From contig QKWP01000043.1 in NCBI GenBank assembly GCA_003550325.1, positions 328,293-392,292 of the forward strand: a stretch of 64,000 nt of DNA. The letters are read 5' to 3'. The position numbers were made by a program, and so were the translations under genes. Numbering within the stretch: position 1 is the stretch's first letter; every line of letters begins with the position of its first letter. The notes under the pieces are model-generated. The model saw nothing but the letters and a program-made list of their open reading frames with translations. It did not search any database and was not told where the DNA came from. Shown in pieces: positions 36,985-48,957 of the stretch. This DNA comes from Gigaspora rosea (taxonomy: Eukaryota > Glomeromycota > Glomeromycetes > Diversisporales > Gigasporaceae).

Positions 36985-38218
36985 ATTTAAAAAAAAAATT
37001 GATACAACTCGTTATAATCAAATAAAAAACTTTTTAACAGAAGCCACTTACCCACCACAATTTAACAATAGACAAAAGAAACAATTAGAAGTCCAAAGCA
37101 AGTTCTTCATGGTATACAATCATTTACTATATAAAAGAGATCGAAAGAAGAAAACGCGAAACCAATTACTATGCATTATACAAGAACATGATACTTTAAC
37201 TAGTACATAATCACCCTCTTGGTGCTCATTTAGGAACAGGAAAGATGTTTGAAAAGATCTGCAATTAATATTACTGGCCTTAGATATACAACCGAATAAG
37301 GAAGTACGTACAAACTTGTGAGCAGTGCCAACATAGAGAGAAATATCGAACACATAGTCCATTACAGCCTATCTGTTGAAGCCCCATTCCACAAAATCGG
37401 TATTGATTTTGTTGGACCACTACCTGTAACAGCAAATGGAAATTGGTATATAATTGTATCTGTCAATTATATGACCAAATGGCCTGAAGCTAAGGCGTAC
37501 CAATGGCAGATGCACAGAAAACTATCACTTTATTTTCAATGAGATTGTCTGTAGAAATGAATGTCCATCCTACATGATATCAAATAGAGAACTTCATTTT
37601 AACAATAAAGTTATAAGGTTCTTAGCAAACAACTTTAAAATTAAACAATTGATGTCTACCCCATACCACCTACAAACCAACGGGCTAGTTGAAAGGTATA
37701 ACAATATGTTATGTGAAGCCTTAGCAAAATTAACTAAACAAGAACAAGAGTAAGACACATTAATACCTTTGGTACTATACGCCTATTGTACGAGTAAACA
37801 AGCGATAACGAAGTTTACTCCTTTCTACTAGAGAAGCTCAGTTTCCAAACTTTAGAGAAAAAAATGATATAAATAAGAATATGGTAGACTGATTGACTGT
37901 ATTCCTAGAAGAACTACCTAACCATATAGAGATTACAAAAGAAAACTGCCGCCACCCCAGAAAAGACAAAAGTTCTACTGGAACTGAAAACTAAAAAAAG
38001 TTCAAAGAATATTCCAGAAAGGAGATAAAGTGTTACTGTACGATGCTGCTCAAGTTGGAAGACATACTGGAAAATTTCTACCAAGATGGCTAGGCACCTT
38101 TATTATATATACTCGTATGGTACAAGATATGTACAAATTACAAACAATAGATAATCAAGTCTTAAATATACCACAAAATGCTCTATTACTTAAAAAGTAT
38201 TATGACCAAGATGGGTAA
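36985..38218 (+). pseudogene. Ty3/gypsy integrase remnant
   Basis: Pieces in order: an N-terminal tether and degenerate HHCC zinc region (HPLGAHLGTGKMFEKICN, broken by stops), the core start FHKIGIDFVGPLP with the first catalytic Asp, a second catalytic site reading SNREL where active enzymes have SDRG-type Asp, then LQTNGLVERYNN with the third Glu, and a C-terminal domain (38030-38218) ending KKYYDQDG. Frameshifts, stops and the D-to-N change show it is inactive. Confidence 0.85.
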
Positions 38219-40495
38219 TGCTTATGGAATATCCCATCGGGATTATGCAGGTACATATGCATACTTGTAATGGTATGGTACCATATATGGAGTGTTTATA
38301 GTTAGTAATTGTTACCACCCTGTTCTTTTCAACCACATACACTCAGAATTTAATATTACTATTCATGGAGCTCATAATTAGCTGGGAAAAATTGTAATAT
38401 TGAAAATTATGCCACTGCATAATCGCATGATCCATGTGACCAAAAGTAAGTAATTCTGAAGATCTATGCATTAATCCACAGAAAAATCTAGAAACGTCAC
38501 ATGATCTACAGACATTCATGTCCGCATAATTTATTGATCTGCACACCCTGATTAATTAAATTAAATATTCCACGTAATATATCTTTAAATGCAGCGTCAT
38601 ATATCAGCATGCCGATAGGCCTATTGAATGGTTTATTAGATATATTAAATTTAGTGATTAATTAATTGATAGCATTAAAGTCACGAATACTAATAAAGTA
38701 GTGGAAGAATACTTTCCCTGAATCATGTATATAAGGCCTTTGTTTTCGCCTTCATCTTAACTCAGACTTTGATTAGAAATTCCCTTGGAATATATAGATA
38801 GATTCAAACTCTCTAATCCTTAGATAGAAGATTGTATTAGATTAGTTATATTATCTTAATAAAATATAACCATGTCTTCATACATGTTAAATTAAACACT
38901 TATCTTGCAACTTTACGTATCTTCATATACGTCTAGTTGTGCCTTTTTTGAATAAAGCTTAATAAATCCTCTTGTTTAAGTTGTATAAATACGCACACTA
39001 ACTAACCAATTCACTATTGATTAGTTTATTGAGCAAAAGCCAAGCTTCTCCCCTGAATTATTTATAGAGGTTAATTCCAGGTGTGACAACCTATTTGAGA
39101 ACATAAAAAAATTTTTGAGAACATTAAATTAAATAAATATGTTCTCATGAGAACCTAAATTTCAAAACAGATTTCTAACACTGGCCTTAGCCATCATTTT
39201 AACAATAAATTGCATCTTCTGATCGTATTACATAAATAGAATTTTGAATGGTACCATTTTTCAATAAAAAAAAAGCTATCATTACAATGCAAATATCGAT
39301 AAACTGATTTATCCCAACCGATAGGATTATAACCACCAAGAATTTCATCAATATCATTAACCTTCATATATAACTACAACAAGATGTGTTTGTTTATCAC
39401 ATAATTGCCAAAATGAATCTTAGGTAAAACCAACCATCTCTAGTTCCACAAAGAAGTAATTTAAATTCGTAAAGATTATTTGTTACTTGGAATTTTTTTT
39501 TGTCAACCTATGAAACAATTCTGCTGCATGTGCTACACTGATAACTGTTGAAAATGGTTTTGTAATTCTGATTGGAATGTTGGTTTTAAAATTACACGAG
39601 GTGGAAGAACAGTTGATAATATTGGTTGATTCGTCATAAATTTCACTATTATGTCTTTCAAAGGTTTTTTTTTTGAGAATTTGATGATATAGTTGATTTT
39701 GTTAAAAATGTCATCACCAGACATTTGAAAATAACGAATATAGGTCAAGTAATTTTATAAAGTAGTATTTAAAGTTAAAAAAATTTTCATGAAATTAATT
39801 TCAGAATCGGATGGTAGACCAGGATTTTGAGCAATTCCTCATTCAATAACTCTGTTCTAAATTTTTACTTCTTCCATTTGTAAATCATCTTGACTAATAA
39901 GTGAGACTAACGTACCTTCTTGAATCCTTCTGAGTCAAAAATTTTATTAGGGTATTTTGTCACAATGTCATTATACCATTTTTGTAATTCTTGAAGCTTA
40001 TAATTTTGAAGCTTGTTTGATGAATACGAGTAAAATGTAAACGAAGCCAATGATCTTCTGTTTCAATTAAATGGATTTCAAGTTACTTAGTTAATTCATT
40101 GAAAAAAATTCAGAAGCAATGAGCATAAGCTTAAAAATAAATGATGCATTATTATTCTCAAGTAAGACTATTCCTCCGTAGATATATATTTGTATAAAAA
40201 TTAATTTATATTTTAGATTTCTTGCAACATGATATAAATTTTGATATAAAAATAACCTACTCAATAATAATTCAAATTGTTTATAGAAACATTATTTAAA
40301 TCAAGTGTTTTAATGTTATTCTTGTCTTTACTAATATTTGCCAATTCATTACGAATCATTATCTTAAAATTGCTAAATATGCTTGGAATATTTTAACACT
40401 TGATGATTCACTAACCTTAATGATTATATTAAAATCTTTGTAATCAAGAAGTTCAAGATACTTATTTGAAAGTTTTTCAAATAATTTTCTGTCAT

Positions 40496-41624
40496 TTAAA
40501 ATAATCATCGTTATTAGTGTCCAATAACATTTGACGGTATAACGTATTGTTGAACCCATGCTTATATGGAATGCAAATGCCCTTAAATGTATTCTCAAAC
40601 AACATGCTCGATGTGATTAGCTAGTGATTGAGGCAGTGCTCAACTATTATAATTAGACCATTGTTGATGACCAATAGTATGGATGATAGTATAATTAAAT
40701 TATACTCAGTATTGATGCTCACATATTATGATAATTAATATATTGATTACAATCGATGCTTGAGCAAGAAAAAAAAATAGAAAACGATGGATAGAATACA
40801 ATCTACGACTTAGCATATGTAATAAGGTAATAATTCGTCGACGTTGTGTAAGTACTTGACAATTATTTTTCTAATCAATCAATGAAAATTTTCGATTAAT
40901 AAATGCAACTTTATGAAAAAAAGGACTTAAGGGCCTCCAACTCTTGTTGAATGTAATGATAAAAACCCTTGATCGGTTAAACGATCTGCTAATAAAAATT
41001 CAGAAATTTTCTTTTTCAACTTTCATCGCGTGTTTTATTCATAGAAATAACACTTTTTTTTATTAATTAAATTTACGCTCAGATCCATTCCGATAGATTG
41101 ACTAAGGTGCAACAACCCGTGTCTCGAACCTTAGTCACTGATTCGAAATGTGAATTTAAAATAATACATGTTATTTGCAATTGACTAGTCTGTATAAATT
41201 TTTACAAATACCGAAATTTTTTCAATTTGGCACAACAGAAAAAGGTTATAATCATTTTTATAAATATTTTTGGAATCTGGACATGCATAACAAATGACAT
41301 TAAATAATCGCGATTTTGAAAAAAATTTCATATATTGTCTATATTGTATATCACTTCAACATTTTACCACTGCACGACTTCATTAACTTAATTTTATTCA
41401 CACTAATCAATTTGATAAAACATTTAAGTATCAAGGTATTTGAAATAAGTCAAACAAGTTTGCATGCCATTTGTTTTTAATTTGCATTATATATATGAAA
41501 TAAACATATTTAATTAAGATTAAACACCCGAAAAAAAATCAATCTATAATAAACAATACATCTATCCATTTTCCCATTACTACATCACATTTTAAAATTT
41601 CTTTACAATTCAGATAACTTTTAT
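40496..41624. other. Spacer 5' of copy 8, including the start of D2
   Basis: No gene. 40496-40683 is the normal upstream region, with a weak GTAACGT-type motif at 40525-40547. 40684-41624 is the D2 counterpart of 8104-9075 at high identity. Confidence 0.7.
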
Positions 41625-41774
41625 CAGGCTCAGGACATGTCCCTTTCATTGTTATCTATAATTAAAATTTTTAAAAAAACATATGAATTTACTATATAAC
41701 TTTGAGCTAAGATTCTTTTAAATCTTACTTATTAACTTTAAATTAAATTTTTTGGGAATATAGAACAAGGGGAG

Positions 41775-43197
41775 AGGGAGTGGCGCCTTAGAGAAGTGGT
41801 CAAGGTGTCACCCCCAAGCAGCAGGTTGACAGTTCAAATCCCACTGGCGACGTTTTGGAGTTAAATCTGCGTTCGATGATTGTGGCTTATAAGCGGTTGG
41901 GCGCTAAACCTGTAACCTTGGTTCCACCATCTTGAATGGGAGCCTGCGGGCGCAATGATGTATGTGTTATATCGCAAATCCAGGGAACCAGAAAAAACCC
42001 ACAAGAACCTGTTTGGCAAGACCCGAGTTAGGAGGTAGTGAAAATCGGTCCTTATGGTATGCACCAGAGAAGGCGGATACTTCGATCGGAACGAACCTAA
42101 TAAGGGCAGGTAGCCTCGGTTACCAAATCCGGGCAATGGTACATGTATGGGACATGGAAGGTGTTCCGGTAGGCTCTTGTGCGAGGGTAAAGTAGCCCTT
42201 AGGTCGTCGATGTCTAAAAGGGTTGTGGCCTACAACATCTGCATTAAATGTAGTGCGTCAGTAGTANNNNNNNNNNNNNNNNNNNNNNNNNNNNNNNNNN
42301 NNNNNNNNNNNNNNNNNNNNNNNNNNNNNNNNNNNNNNNNNNNNNNNNNNNNNNNNNNNNNNNNNNNNNNNNNNNNNNNNNNNNNNNNNNNNNNNNNNNN
42401 NNNNNNNNNNNNNNNNNNNNNNNNNNNNNNNNNNNNNNNNNNNNNNNNNNNNNNNNNNNNNNNNNNNNNNNNNNNNNNNNNNNNNNNNNNNNNNNNNTGT
42501 TATCCTATATCCACTTCTTCAAAGATATTAGGTAACTAGAGCGATCTTAGACAGTGAACACTTTGTGTAACCTCACTTTGTTACTGTGATATATCTAAGT
42601 CGGAAGGCGTTTTTTAATAAAACTTAACAAAGAAGATTTAAGGCAATTTGCAATTACGAAAGAGGCTACAATTAGAAGTATATGAGGATACTAATAATTG
42701 TTTAATTTGTGTAGTTAATAGTTGTTTTTATTATTGAAAGAGTATGAAGACTCGATGTTGAACTTGGGGTCCACATCGGCCGCTTTTATACATTTTTGTT
42801 TTTCACAAATGTAACGGACTATATCTATTACATGTGCAATAAATGCTATATCTACTACTAATAAAATATATAGTATAAATGATATAAATGTAATATATGA
42901 AATAAATGATATATGTGTTATAAATAAAATATAGAGTATATATGCTATAAATATGACATGTTTTATAAATGCCATATATGCGTTTTGGCGCGCAGTAGAT
43001 CGCCTAGCCAATCAAATTGTAGATCTGATACTTGATCACTTATTGGTTCCGATCTTGGCAACCAATGGTCGTACAGGGATGATCTATAGCTCATTCGAAC
43101 CGTCTCATTGAGCTGAGTCGAATGGTGGTTGTTTCATCGAATTCTAATCACTGGATCGAGAGTTATGCCCGTTTTTGTGTAATTTTTATAGGTCAAC
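41775..43197 (+). mobile_element. tRNA-headed long retroposon (SINE-like), copy 1
   Basis: Begins with a tRNA-derived head: AGAAGTGGTCAAGG resembles the A box of Ser/Leu tRNAs, and AGTTCAAATCC matches a Pol III B box. Flanked by AACAAGGGGAG (41764-41774) and AACAAGAGGAG (43198-43208), an 11-bp duplication with one mismatch. The body is about 1.4 kb including 231 N (42267-42497). It shares several blocks with the second copy at 62055-63344 (CACCATCTTGAATG, ACCTGTTTGGCAAG). The 3' part holds an AT-rich low-complexity run and a 59-nt motif (43110-43168). No credible protein. Much longer than a usual SINE. Confidence 0.72.
42267..42497. other. Assembly gap, 231 N
   Basis: Run of N inside the retroposon body. 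Any open frame spanning it is not interpretable. Confidence 1.
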
Positions 43198-43527
43198 AAC
43201 AAGAGGAGAATAAAAAATTGAGCTTAAAAATTGAATTAAAATTTTGCCAATTTTGTACAAAACGAAAATGTAACTTCACCAAAAAAAATATTTTTTGATT
43301 TTAAAATCATGAGTATATGAAAATCATGCCCTGAACAACTTTACTTAGACGATGGAAGTAGGTTACCTTGTAAGAAAAATGGGTTATCTATGTACTAAAG
43401 TTAAAATTTTTGGGGTTTCAATATAAAACCCTTTTTTTTGTCAAGATAACCTGTTTTGGGTGTCTAAGTAAACTTTTTCAGGAGGTAATTCTACTTGCAA
43501 TAAGGTCAAAATGCACTTTCTTGAACC

Positions 43528-44647
43528 TAGGCCTCCACATGGGCCAGGGCTACCCACAGGTACCCTAAAGGTAGTACCACTAGGACTGGGCTTGGGCATC
43601 AAATTACAAGCCCTAGGCAGGGTAGGGCTAAGAATCATAGGCCGTTTATTATATGGATAGGGTTTGGGTACCAGTACTACCTGGCCCATATACCTGTAGG
43701 GTAGCCCGTTATACATGCATATGATTATCCACCAATTAAAACTTATATTGATCAATAATCTTTTTTTTTATAATAATTCTATGTACACAATATGAATAGG
43801 TTGGCTCTTTAATTTTTCTTTAATTTTATTTTTTTTTATTTTTTTTAAATTAAAGTCCGCCGCTATGGGTAGGAGTCTTTTTATTCAAGTATGTAGACCT
43901 TGACAACCTCTACGGGCTCCTGACATTTGTTACATAAATGAGAGTACAACTAGCCAAACGTACAACTTTTGGTTGTCTAATTTAAATAGTCTGCCTGAAG
44001 GTTCTACACTAGCTGCCATACCTGCAACCCAACTAGGGGATTGCCTATTTAAACCCTCTAGTCCAAGCTTCACCTGTCAGCCCCACTTGTATTACCGGTT
44101 CAGCCCTCCAGTACATTAGCCAGTCAAAGACAGTCACAAATACCAACAAACTCTTTCTTAGGACTAGTTTATTCTTGTTTCTTTAATTTTATTTCTATGT
44201 GTATATTTAATTTGGTTATTAAATATTGTTGATCGATTTTGAAATTGTAATAAATGTGGAAAATAGTGTAAATAGTTTTTTTTTTATAACTTCAAAAATT
44301 CATAAATACCATCATCGAATAAAGTAGAAATATCGAATAAAGTGAATAAAGTAGAAACATCAAATAAAATGGAAACGTCAATAAAATAGTGTAAAAAAAT
44401 TTTTTTTAAGTTTTTTTTACATTTTATACTATATGTATTTATGGTATACAGCAGATTATACATCAAACAGGCTTAATAATTTTTTTTATCTTTTTTTGGT
44501 TTTTTTCTTATTAAGTCTGTGGGTACCCATGGGTACCTATGGGCTTTAAGGCCCAAGTAGGGTATTAATTTTGGGGTTCTAAGGTAAGTAAGGGTAGAGC
44601 TAGAGTATTACTACTACCCAGCCCTACCTGGCCCATACAGAGGCCTA
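43528..44647. mobile_element. hAT-type element, TAGGCCTC ends
   Basis: The ends TAGGCCTCCACATGGGCCAG and CTGGCCCATACAGAGGCCTA are inverted and flanked by CTTGAACC and CTCGAACC, an 8-bp duplication with one mismatch. Subterminal regions are rich in GGGTAGGG and GGGCTA words. The interior is AT-rich, without a transposase. It sits exactly at the centre of the long palindrome. Confidence 0.85.
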
Positions 44648-45201
44648 CTCGAACCTTTTACTACGTGAAAAATAAGTTTAAAGTTGAAAAAAAAACTTTA
44701 AACCCACTTCTCACTTAGTAAAAGGTTCAAGAAAGTGTGTTTTGATTTTATTATAAGTAGAATTGCCTGCTAAACAAGTTTACTTAGACGCCCAAAGCAG
44801 GTTATCTTGACAAAAAAAAGGGTTTTATATTGAAAACCCAAAAATTTCAACTTTAGTACATAGATAACCCATTTTTCTTACAAGGTAACCTACTTCTGTC
44901 ATCTAAATAAAGTTGTTCAGGGCATGATTTTACATATACTTATATCTTAAAATCGAAAAATATTTGTTTTTAGCAAAGTTACATTTTCATTTTGTACAAA
45001 ATTGGCAAAATTTTAATTCAATTTTTAAGCTTAATTTTTTTTCTTCCCTTGTTCTACATTTTTGAAAAATTTAATTTAAAGTTAATAAGATTTAAAAGAA
45101 TCTTAGCTCAAAGTTATATAGTAAATTTATATGTTTTTTTAAAAATTATAATTATAGACAGCATTTTGATCTATTTTAAGAGAACATTCTTCCTGGGCCT
45201 G

Positions 45202-45927
45202 TTATTGTTAAGAACATAAAAATTTAATAATTTATGATTACCAATAGTAAAATTGAAGTTTTTTTATATATATTTTGTATAACAATTGTTTATGGTTCAA
45301 AATATTATATACAGTCAACTCTTTCTAATCCGAACTGCTAGGACTGCCTTTTTTTACTATGTAAAAATTTGGAAAAGTTCAGTTTTCAAAAAGTTATATA
45401 TGGCTAATCTGAACTTTATAATAAAATTTACAAATGTTCTAAATGATTTTGTTCAGTTTAGAGAGAGTTTAATAGTGTTCAGTTTAGAGAGATTCAGATT
45501 AGAGAGGGGTGACTGTACCATCTAAAAGTAAATATTTCTTTATAAGACTTCTATTTAATTGTAAATTCATGGGCCGATTTATTTTTTAAATATTTTAACA
45601 ACAATATTAATTAAAAATCATTCATATATACTTTATTTTGTTAAGTTATTTATATTATACTGTATAATATATTACAAAATAATGATATATAAAAGCATAA
45701 AGTCAAATAATTTATTATGTGAGATCAATTAAATGTGGTATACAACTGGTAATCAAAATTTTTATATTTACAAACACATAATACTATAAATTATTCAAGT
45801 TCAATAAATTTTGATTTCTAATTATTAAATCAGTATATCTTTAACTGTAGCAATTAAAAAAAATTCGAAAGAAAACAGACATTGCAGCTAAATGAATTAA
45901 TTTTGTTTTTGTTTTAGATAAAAAAAA
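45202..45927. other. 3' flank of gene 5 (D2)
   Basis: No gene. Counterpart of 12711-13275 and 360-1000, interrupted by the small MITE at 45312-45515. Confidence 0.7.
45312..45515. mobile_element. TA-flanked MITE, CAGTCAACTC ends
   Basis: The ends CAGTCAACTCTTTCTAATC and GATTAGAGAGGGGTGACTG are inverted, with TA on both sides. Ends of this type are typical of pogo/Tigger-like non-autonomous elements. Absent from D1 (12810) and copy 1 (488). Confidence 0.85.
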
Positions 45928-47524
45928 TTATCCCTTTATCTGTTATATAGGCAAATTTACCTACAAAATATATTTGTTGCATAATTGCTAAAAAAAATAG
46001 ATATGAAAAATCCCTCTAAAAAATATTTAAATTAATTCAGTTAGCTTTATACAATACTTTGGCAAAATATTAATTTTAAATTTGTCATATCAAAATTTTT
46101 ACTAACTAAAAATTATATTTTCACCTATATATTACATCAAAACTTTTAAATTTTCAACAGTTAATAACTTTTGATCTACTGAACTGTTTTGGATGATTTA
46201 ACTACCAAAATAATTGTCTAAATTAGACGATTCTAATAAATCTAAAATCTAAAATTTCATTACAGGATCCTAAGATCAATGATAGTTTATTTATATTACA
46301 AATATTTATTGATCTTAGAATCCTGTTATCAGATTTTAACAATTTTGGATTCATTAAAATTGTCTCACTAAGATGATCATTTTGGTAGTTAAATCATCCA
46401 AAACGGATTAGTAGATCAAAAGTTATTCAATATTAAAGATTTTTAATTTATTAATAATAATAATTTCAATATACATAAATATAATACATTAAACCAACTT
46501 AAACTAAATTTTTTTGAAAAATGTTAATTTTTTTATATTTAGTAAACTTAAAATAAAAATTTTAATGATAATTTTGGTATTAAATTTATTTAATTGATAA
46601 TCCAGTTATAATCAGTACTAATTTATATATGTAATTTGGGGTAAAATTTGTCGATCTATTAAGTACTTTTTAAAAGTATATAAAATCTCGTATTTGACAA
46701 GTTCTTTACGAATGAGTAATTTCACATAATAGACAATGTAACTTTGTACAAAAAAGGTTATAAATTTATATTCTTTTAAAAAAAGTGAGATGTTACTTCG
46801 ATAAAAAAACTATTTATTATATACGAACGCCAGATTCCACGATTTTATAAATATAATAAATGTCGGATTCTAATACATGACTTTTATCATATGAAGTAAG
46901 TAACCTAAGAAAATATACCTATTTCAATATCTTGGAGGTTTCAGATACCTCCAAAGAATGTCTTGCCATATTTTGCTTCCACTTGCGACTAAAGTCGCAA
47001 TCCAGTTATTAATAGTGGATACTTTTGGAACATCGCTTTGATCAAATTCACCACGTTGAGTCTGTTTCAATAGTTCATCATACATTTCTTGACCTGTAAA
47101 TTTGTTTTTGCTGCCCGCTGTCCCCGCATGAAACATATTTTCTAATAAATTTCTGATTTGTTCTGTCATTCGTTTCCAAGGTTCTCTCTGATTATTTTTT
47201 TCATTTTCAGCAAGAGCCCACCCTAACGAATACCTGTCATGACTAAGTTGAGAATAAGTAGAGTTTAATCCTTATTTGACATATTCGTTAATACTATACT
47301 GGAGAGGTTACCTTTTAGATATCAAGTGTGTATTTATTTGAGTTGGAATAATTGTATTTGAAGTATGCATTTCCTAGAATTTTAATATTCATTAAATTTG
47401 GTCTTTTAACTATTGGATGTAATAAGCTAATAATGATGTTGCTTTCTGAAAGTAGATGCTTTTAACAAAGCTAAAAATTCAAAAAATCTGATAGTAATTC
47501 TCAAAATCAAAACTTTTGATATAT

Positions 47525-47772
47525 GAGTGCATGAGAGTGAAAACCTGAAAGTGAATATTTAAGTTTTAACAATGCCAAGTTTAATACTTGATAAAATGTA
47601 ATTTATCATGTTTTCAATAGAACGTTCGAGATATGTTATTGAACTACTGAAATTACCAGACAACCAATCACACTAATCAATACAGATGAATAATATAATT
47701 CTTAGGGACTAAGTTCACTACTGTAAAACCTTAAATATTCACTTCAGGTTTTCACTCTAACGCACTCATATC
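47525..47772. repeat. Inverted repeat within the transposon
   Basis: GTGAAAACCTGAAAGTGAAT (47539 region) is mirrored by ATTCACTTCAGGTTTTCAC (47735 region), with about 150 bp between the arms. Likely a small MITE in an intron of the transposase gene. Confidence 0.7.
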
Positions 47773-48689
47773 ATATAAATTAGTCTCCTTATTATCGTTC
47801 AAAAAATCAGTTATGTAAAGTTGATTGTGAAAATTCTTCACGATCAACTTTACTTGTTGACTTTTTAAAAGATTTTAAATCAGCACCACTTATTGCATTT
47901 TACTAATCCGAATTTAATAAAATTTCTAGTACAAACGAAAATATATTTGAAGAGCAAGTTCCTTTGGTAAAATAATATCGATATGTGCGATCTTTTTTTT
48001 AATTTTGAACTTTTTTCAAAGTAATACTTTCAACATAATAAATTTACCAAAAGTACTTTCAGTAGGTAATATTATCTAGTCAATATAGAGTGTTATATAT
48101 GTAAATCTTACCATTGTATCCTCTTGGGATTTGATATAAGATTAATTCACATCTTTATCTATCAAGTAATAAAACAAATAATTAAATTTGGATTAATAAA
48201 CTAAAGTATAATTAATATAGACGGTATTTTAAATACGTGGTGTTGGCATAGTCAATGACTTGGTAGGTGTTGTATGTTCCAATAGAATTGGCTCCGGCTT
48301 TCTAAAAACATGTTCCTTTGTAATTTTCATGATTTGCTCAGGTGTATATTTTTTCCATGCTCCTAATCCTGGTAATGATCTAGCAAAAATACATTCTGCA
48401 TCCTCTCCTTCATCTGGCCAAGTCCATTCGTGCCAATTAGAAATTCCATGTATTGTTCCAGTTTTTTATTTTCTTTATTTAGTTTAGTTTAATTAATACT
48501 TGTATCTGTTGTTATTTAAAATTAGATGCAAAAATACACAAACCTTCACGATTAGGCATAATATTAGCAATGTGAGTGCCTGCCAAGTCTTTTATTGCCT
48601 CTTGTATTTCCTCACCCGATTCAATATCGTGACCCATTTTTACCCATCGTTTTATAGCGTGTGTTAACTGACCAGATAGTAATAATTGA

Positions 48690-48957
48690 TTAGGGTGTTA
48701 GTAATAATAATATCCTGATCCCATTGGGGATTAGCGGAAACGAAGTTTCCGGGTATTAATAAAATAAGATTCTGAAGTTACTCCAGACCGAATACAGCTT
48801 AAGTAGAAGTGGGTTTAAAAAAATAAGGCTATAAATTTGAAGCAACCTGAAGCAACTTAGACTAGGCCTGGAGTAGCCCAGATAAAACTGAAGCGAGGTT
48901 AATTTAATATAGTAGGTTGAAAGTTGGATCAACTCAACCAAATCTATTAACAACCCT
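48690..48957. mobile_element. Possible MITE in a transposase intron
   Basis: The ends TAGGGTGTTAGTAATA and the complement of TAGGGTTGTTAATAGA are similar inverted repeats within the intron 48668-48988. No clean target duplication is visible, so the boundaries are uncertain. Confidence 0.45.

Larger units (their letters stand above)
33367..39088 (+). mobile_element. Ty3/gypsy-type LTR retrotransposon, degenerate
   Basis: The 3' LTR is 38393-39088 (TGTAATATTG...GTGTGACA). The 5' LTR starts at 33367, is split by a MITE at 33554-35067, continues to about 35325 and then breaks off. ACCT flanks both sides (33363-33366 and 39089-39092). A purine run (GGGAAAAA) precedes the 3' LTR. The interior keeps only RNase H and integrase remnants; gag, protease and most of reverse transcriptase are missing and replaced by about 600 bp of unrelated sequence (35325-35920). 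Confidence 0.88.
32757..39183. mobile_element. hAT-type MITE expanded by nested insertions
   Basis: The ends CAGTGTTGAAAATCT and the complement of CAGTGTTAGAAATCT are flanked by perfect GCCTTAGC duplications (32749-32756 and 39184-39191). Near the ends, GTTCTCAT and ATGAGAAC words repeat. The original element was about 0.7 kb; the remainder is the Ty3/gypsy element and its own insertions. Confidence 0.9.
32325..40495 (-). pseudogene. BTB-BACK-TLDc paralogue, copy 8, split by insertions
   Basis: Pieces in gene order: exon 1 about 40495-40262 (several small deletions), exon 2 from about 40190 to 39192, then the TLDc end from 32756 to 32577 and 32334 to 32325. Two insertions separate the pieces: a 6427-bp nested element (32757-39183) with 8-bp duplication GCCTTAGC, and a 242-bp MITE (32335-32576). 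The splice acceptor AG at the start of exon 2 is changed to AT (ATATATTTG instead of ATATCTTTG on the plus strand), and many frameshifts are present. It is clearly dead. Confidence 0.85.
41625..45201. mobile_element. Foldback composite element (D2 copy)
   Basis: Bounded by CAGGCTCAGGACATGTCC and the complement of the related right end, as at 9076-12710. It keeps one long palindrome (arms about 43215-43527 and 44648-45040) split at its centre by the hAT-type element, plus the retroposon near its left end. Confidence 0.75.

Noticed and set aside
41775..41860. Possible tRNA-Ser/Leu gene
   Set aside because: The box motifs are present but the cloverleaf is not complete, the sequence runs straight into a repeat body with flanking target duplications, and a second decayed copy exists. 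It is a retroposon head.
42715..43011. 98-residue minus-strand open frame with Ile/Tyr-rich membrane-like stretch
   Set aside because: It is produced by an AT-rich low-complexity run (GATATAAATG-type words) inside the retroposon and has no homologous family.
44992..45219. 75-residue frame rich in Phe/Ile/Leu
   Set aside because: Encoded by the foldback element flank. The homologous D1 sequence does not preserve it.
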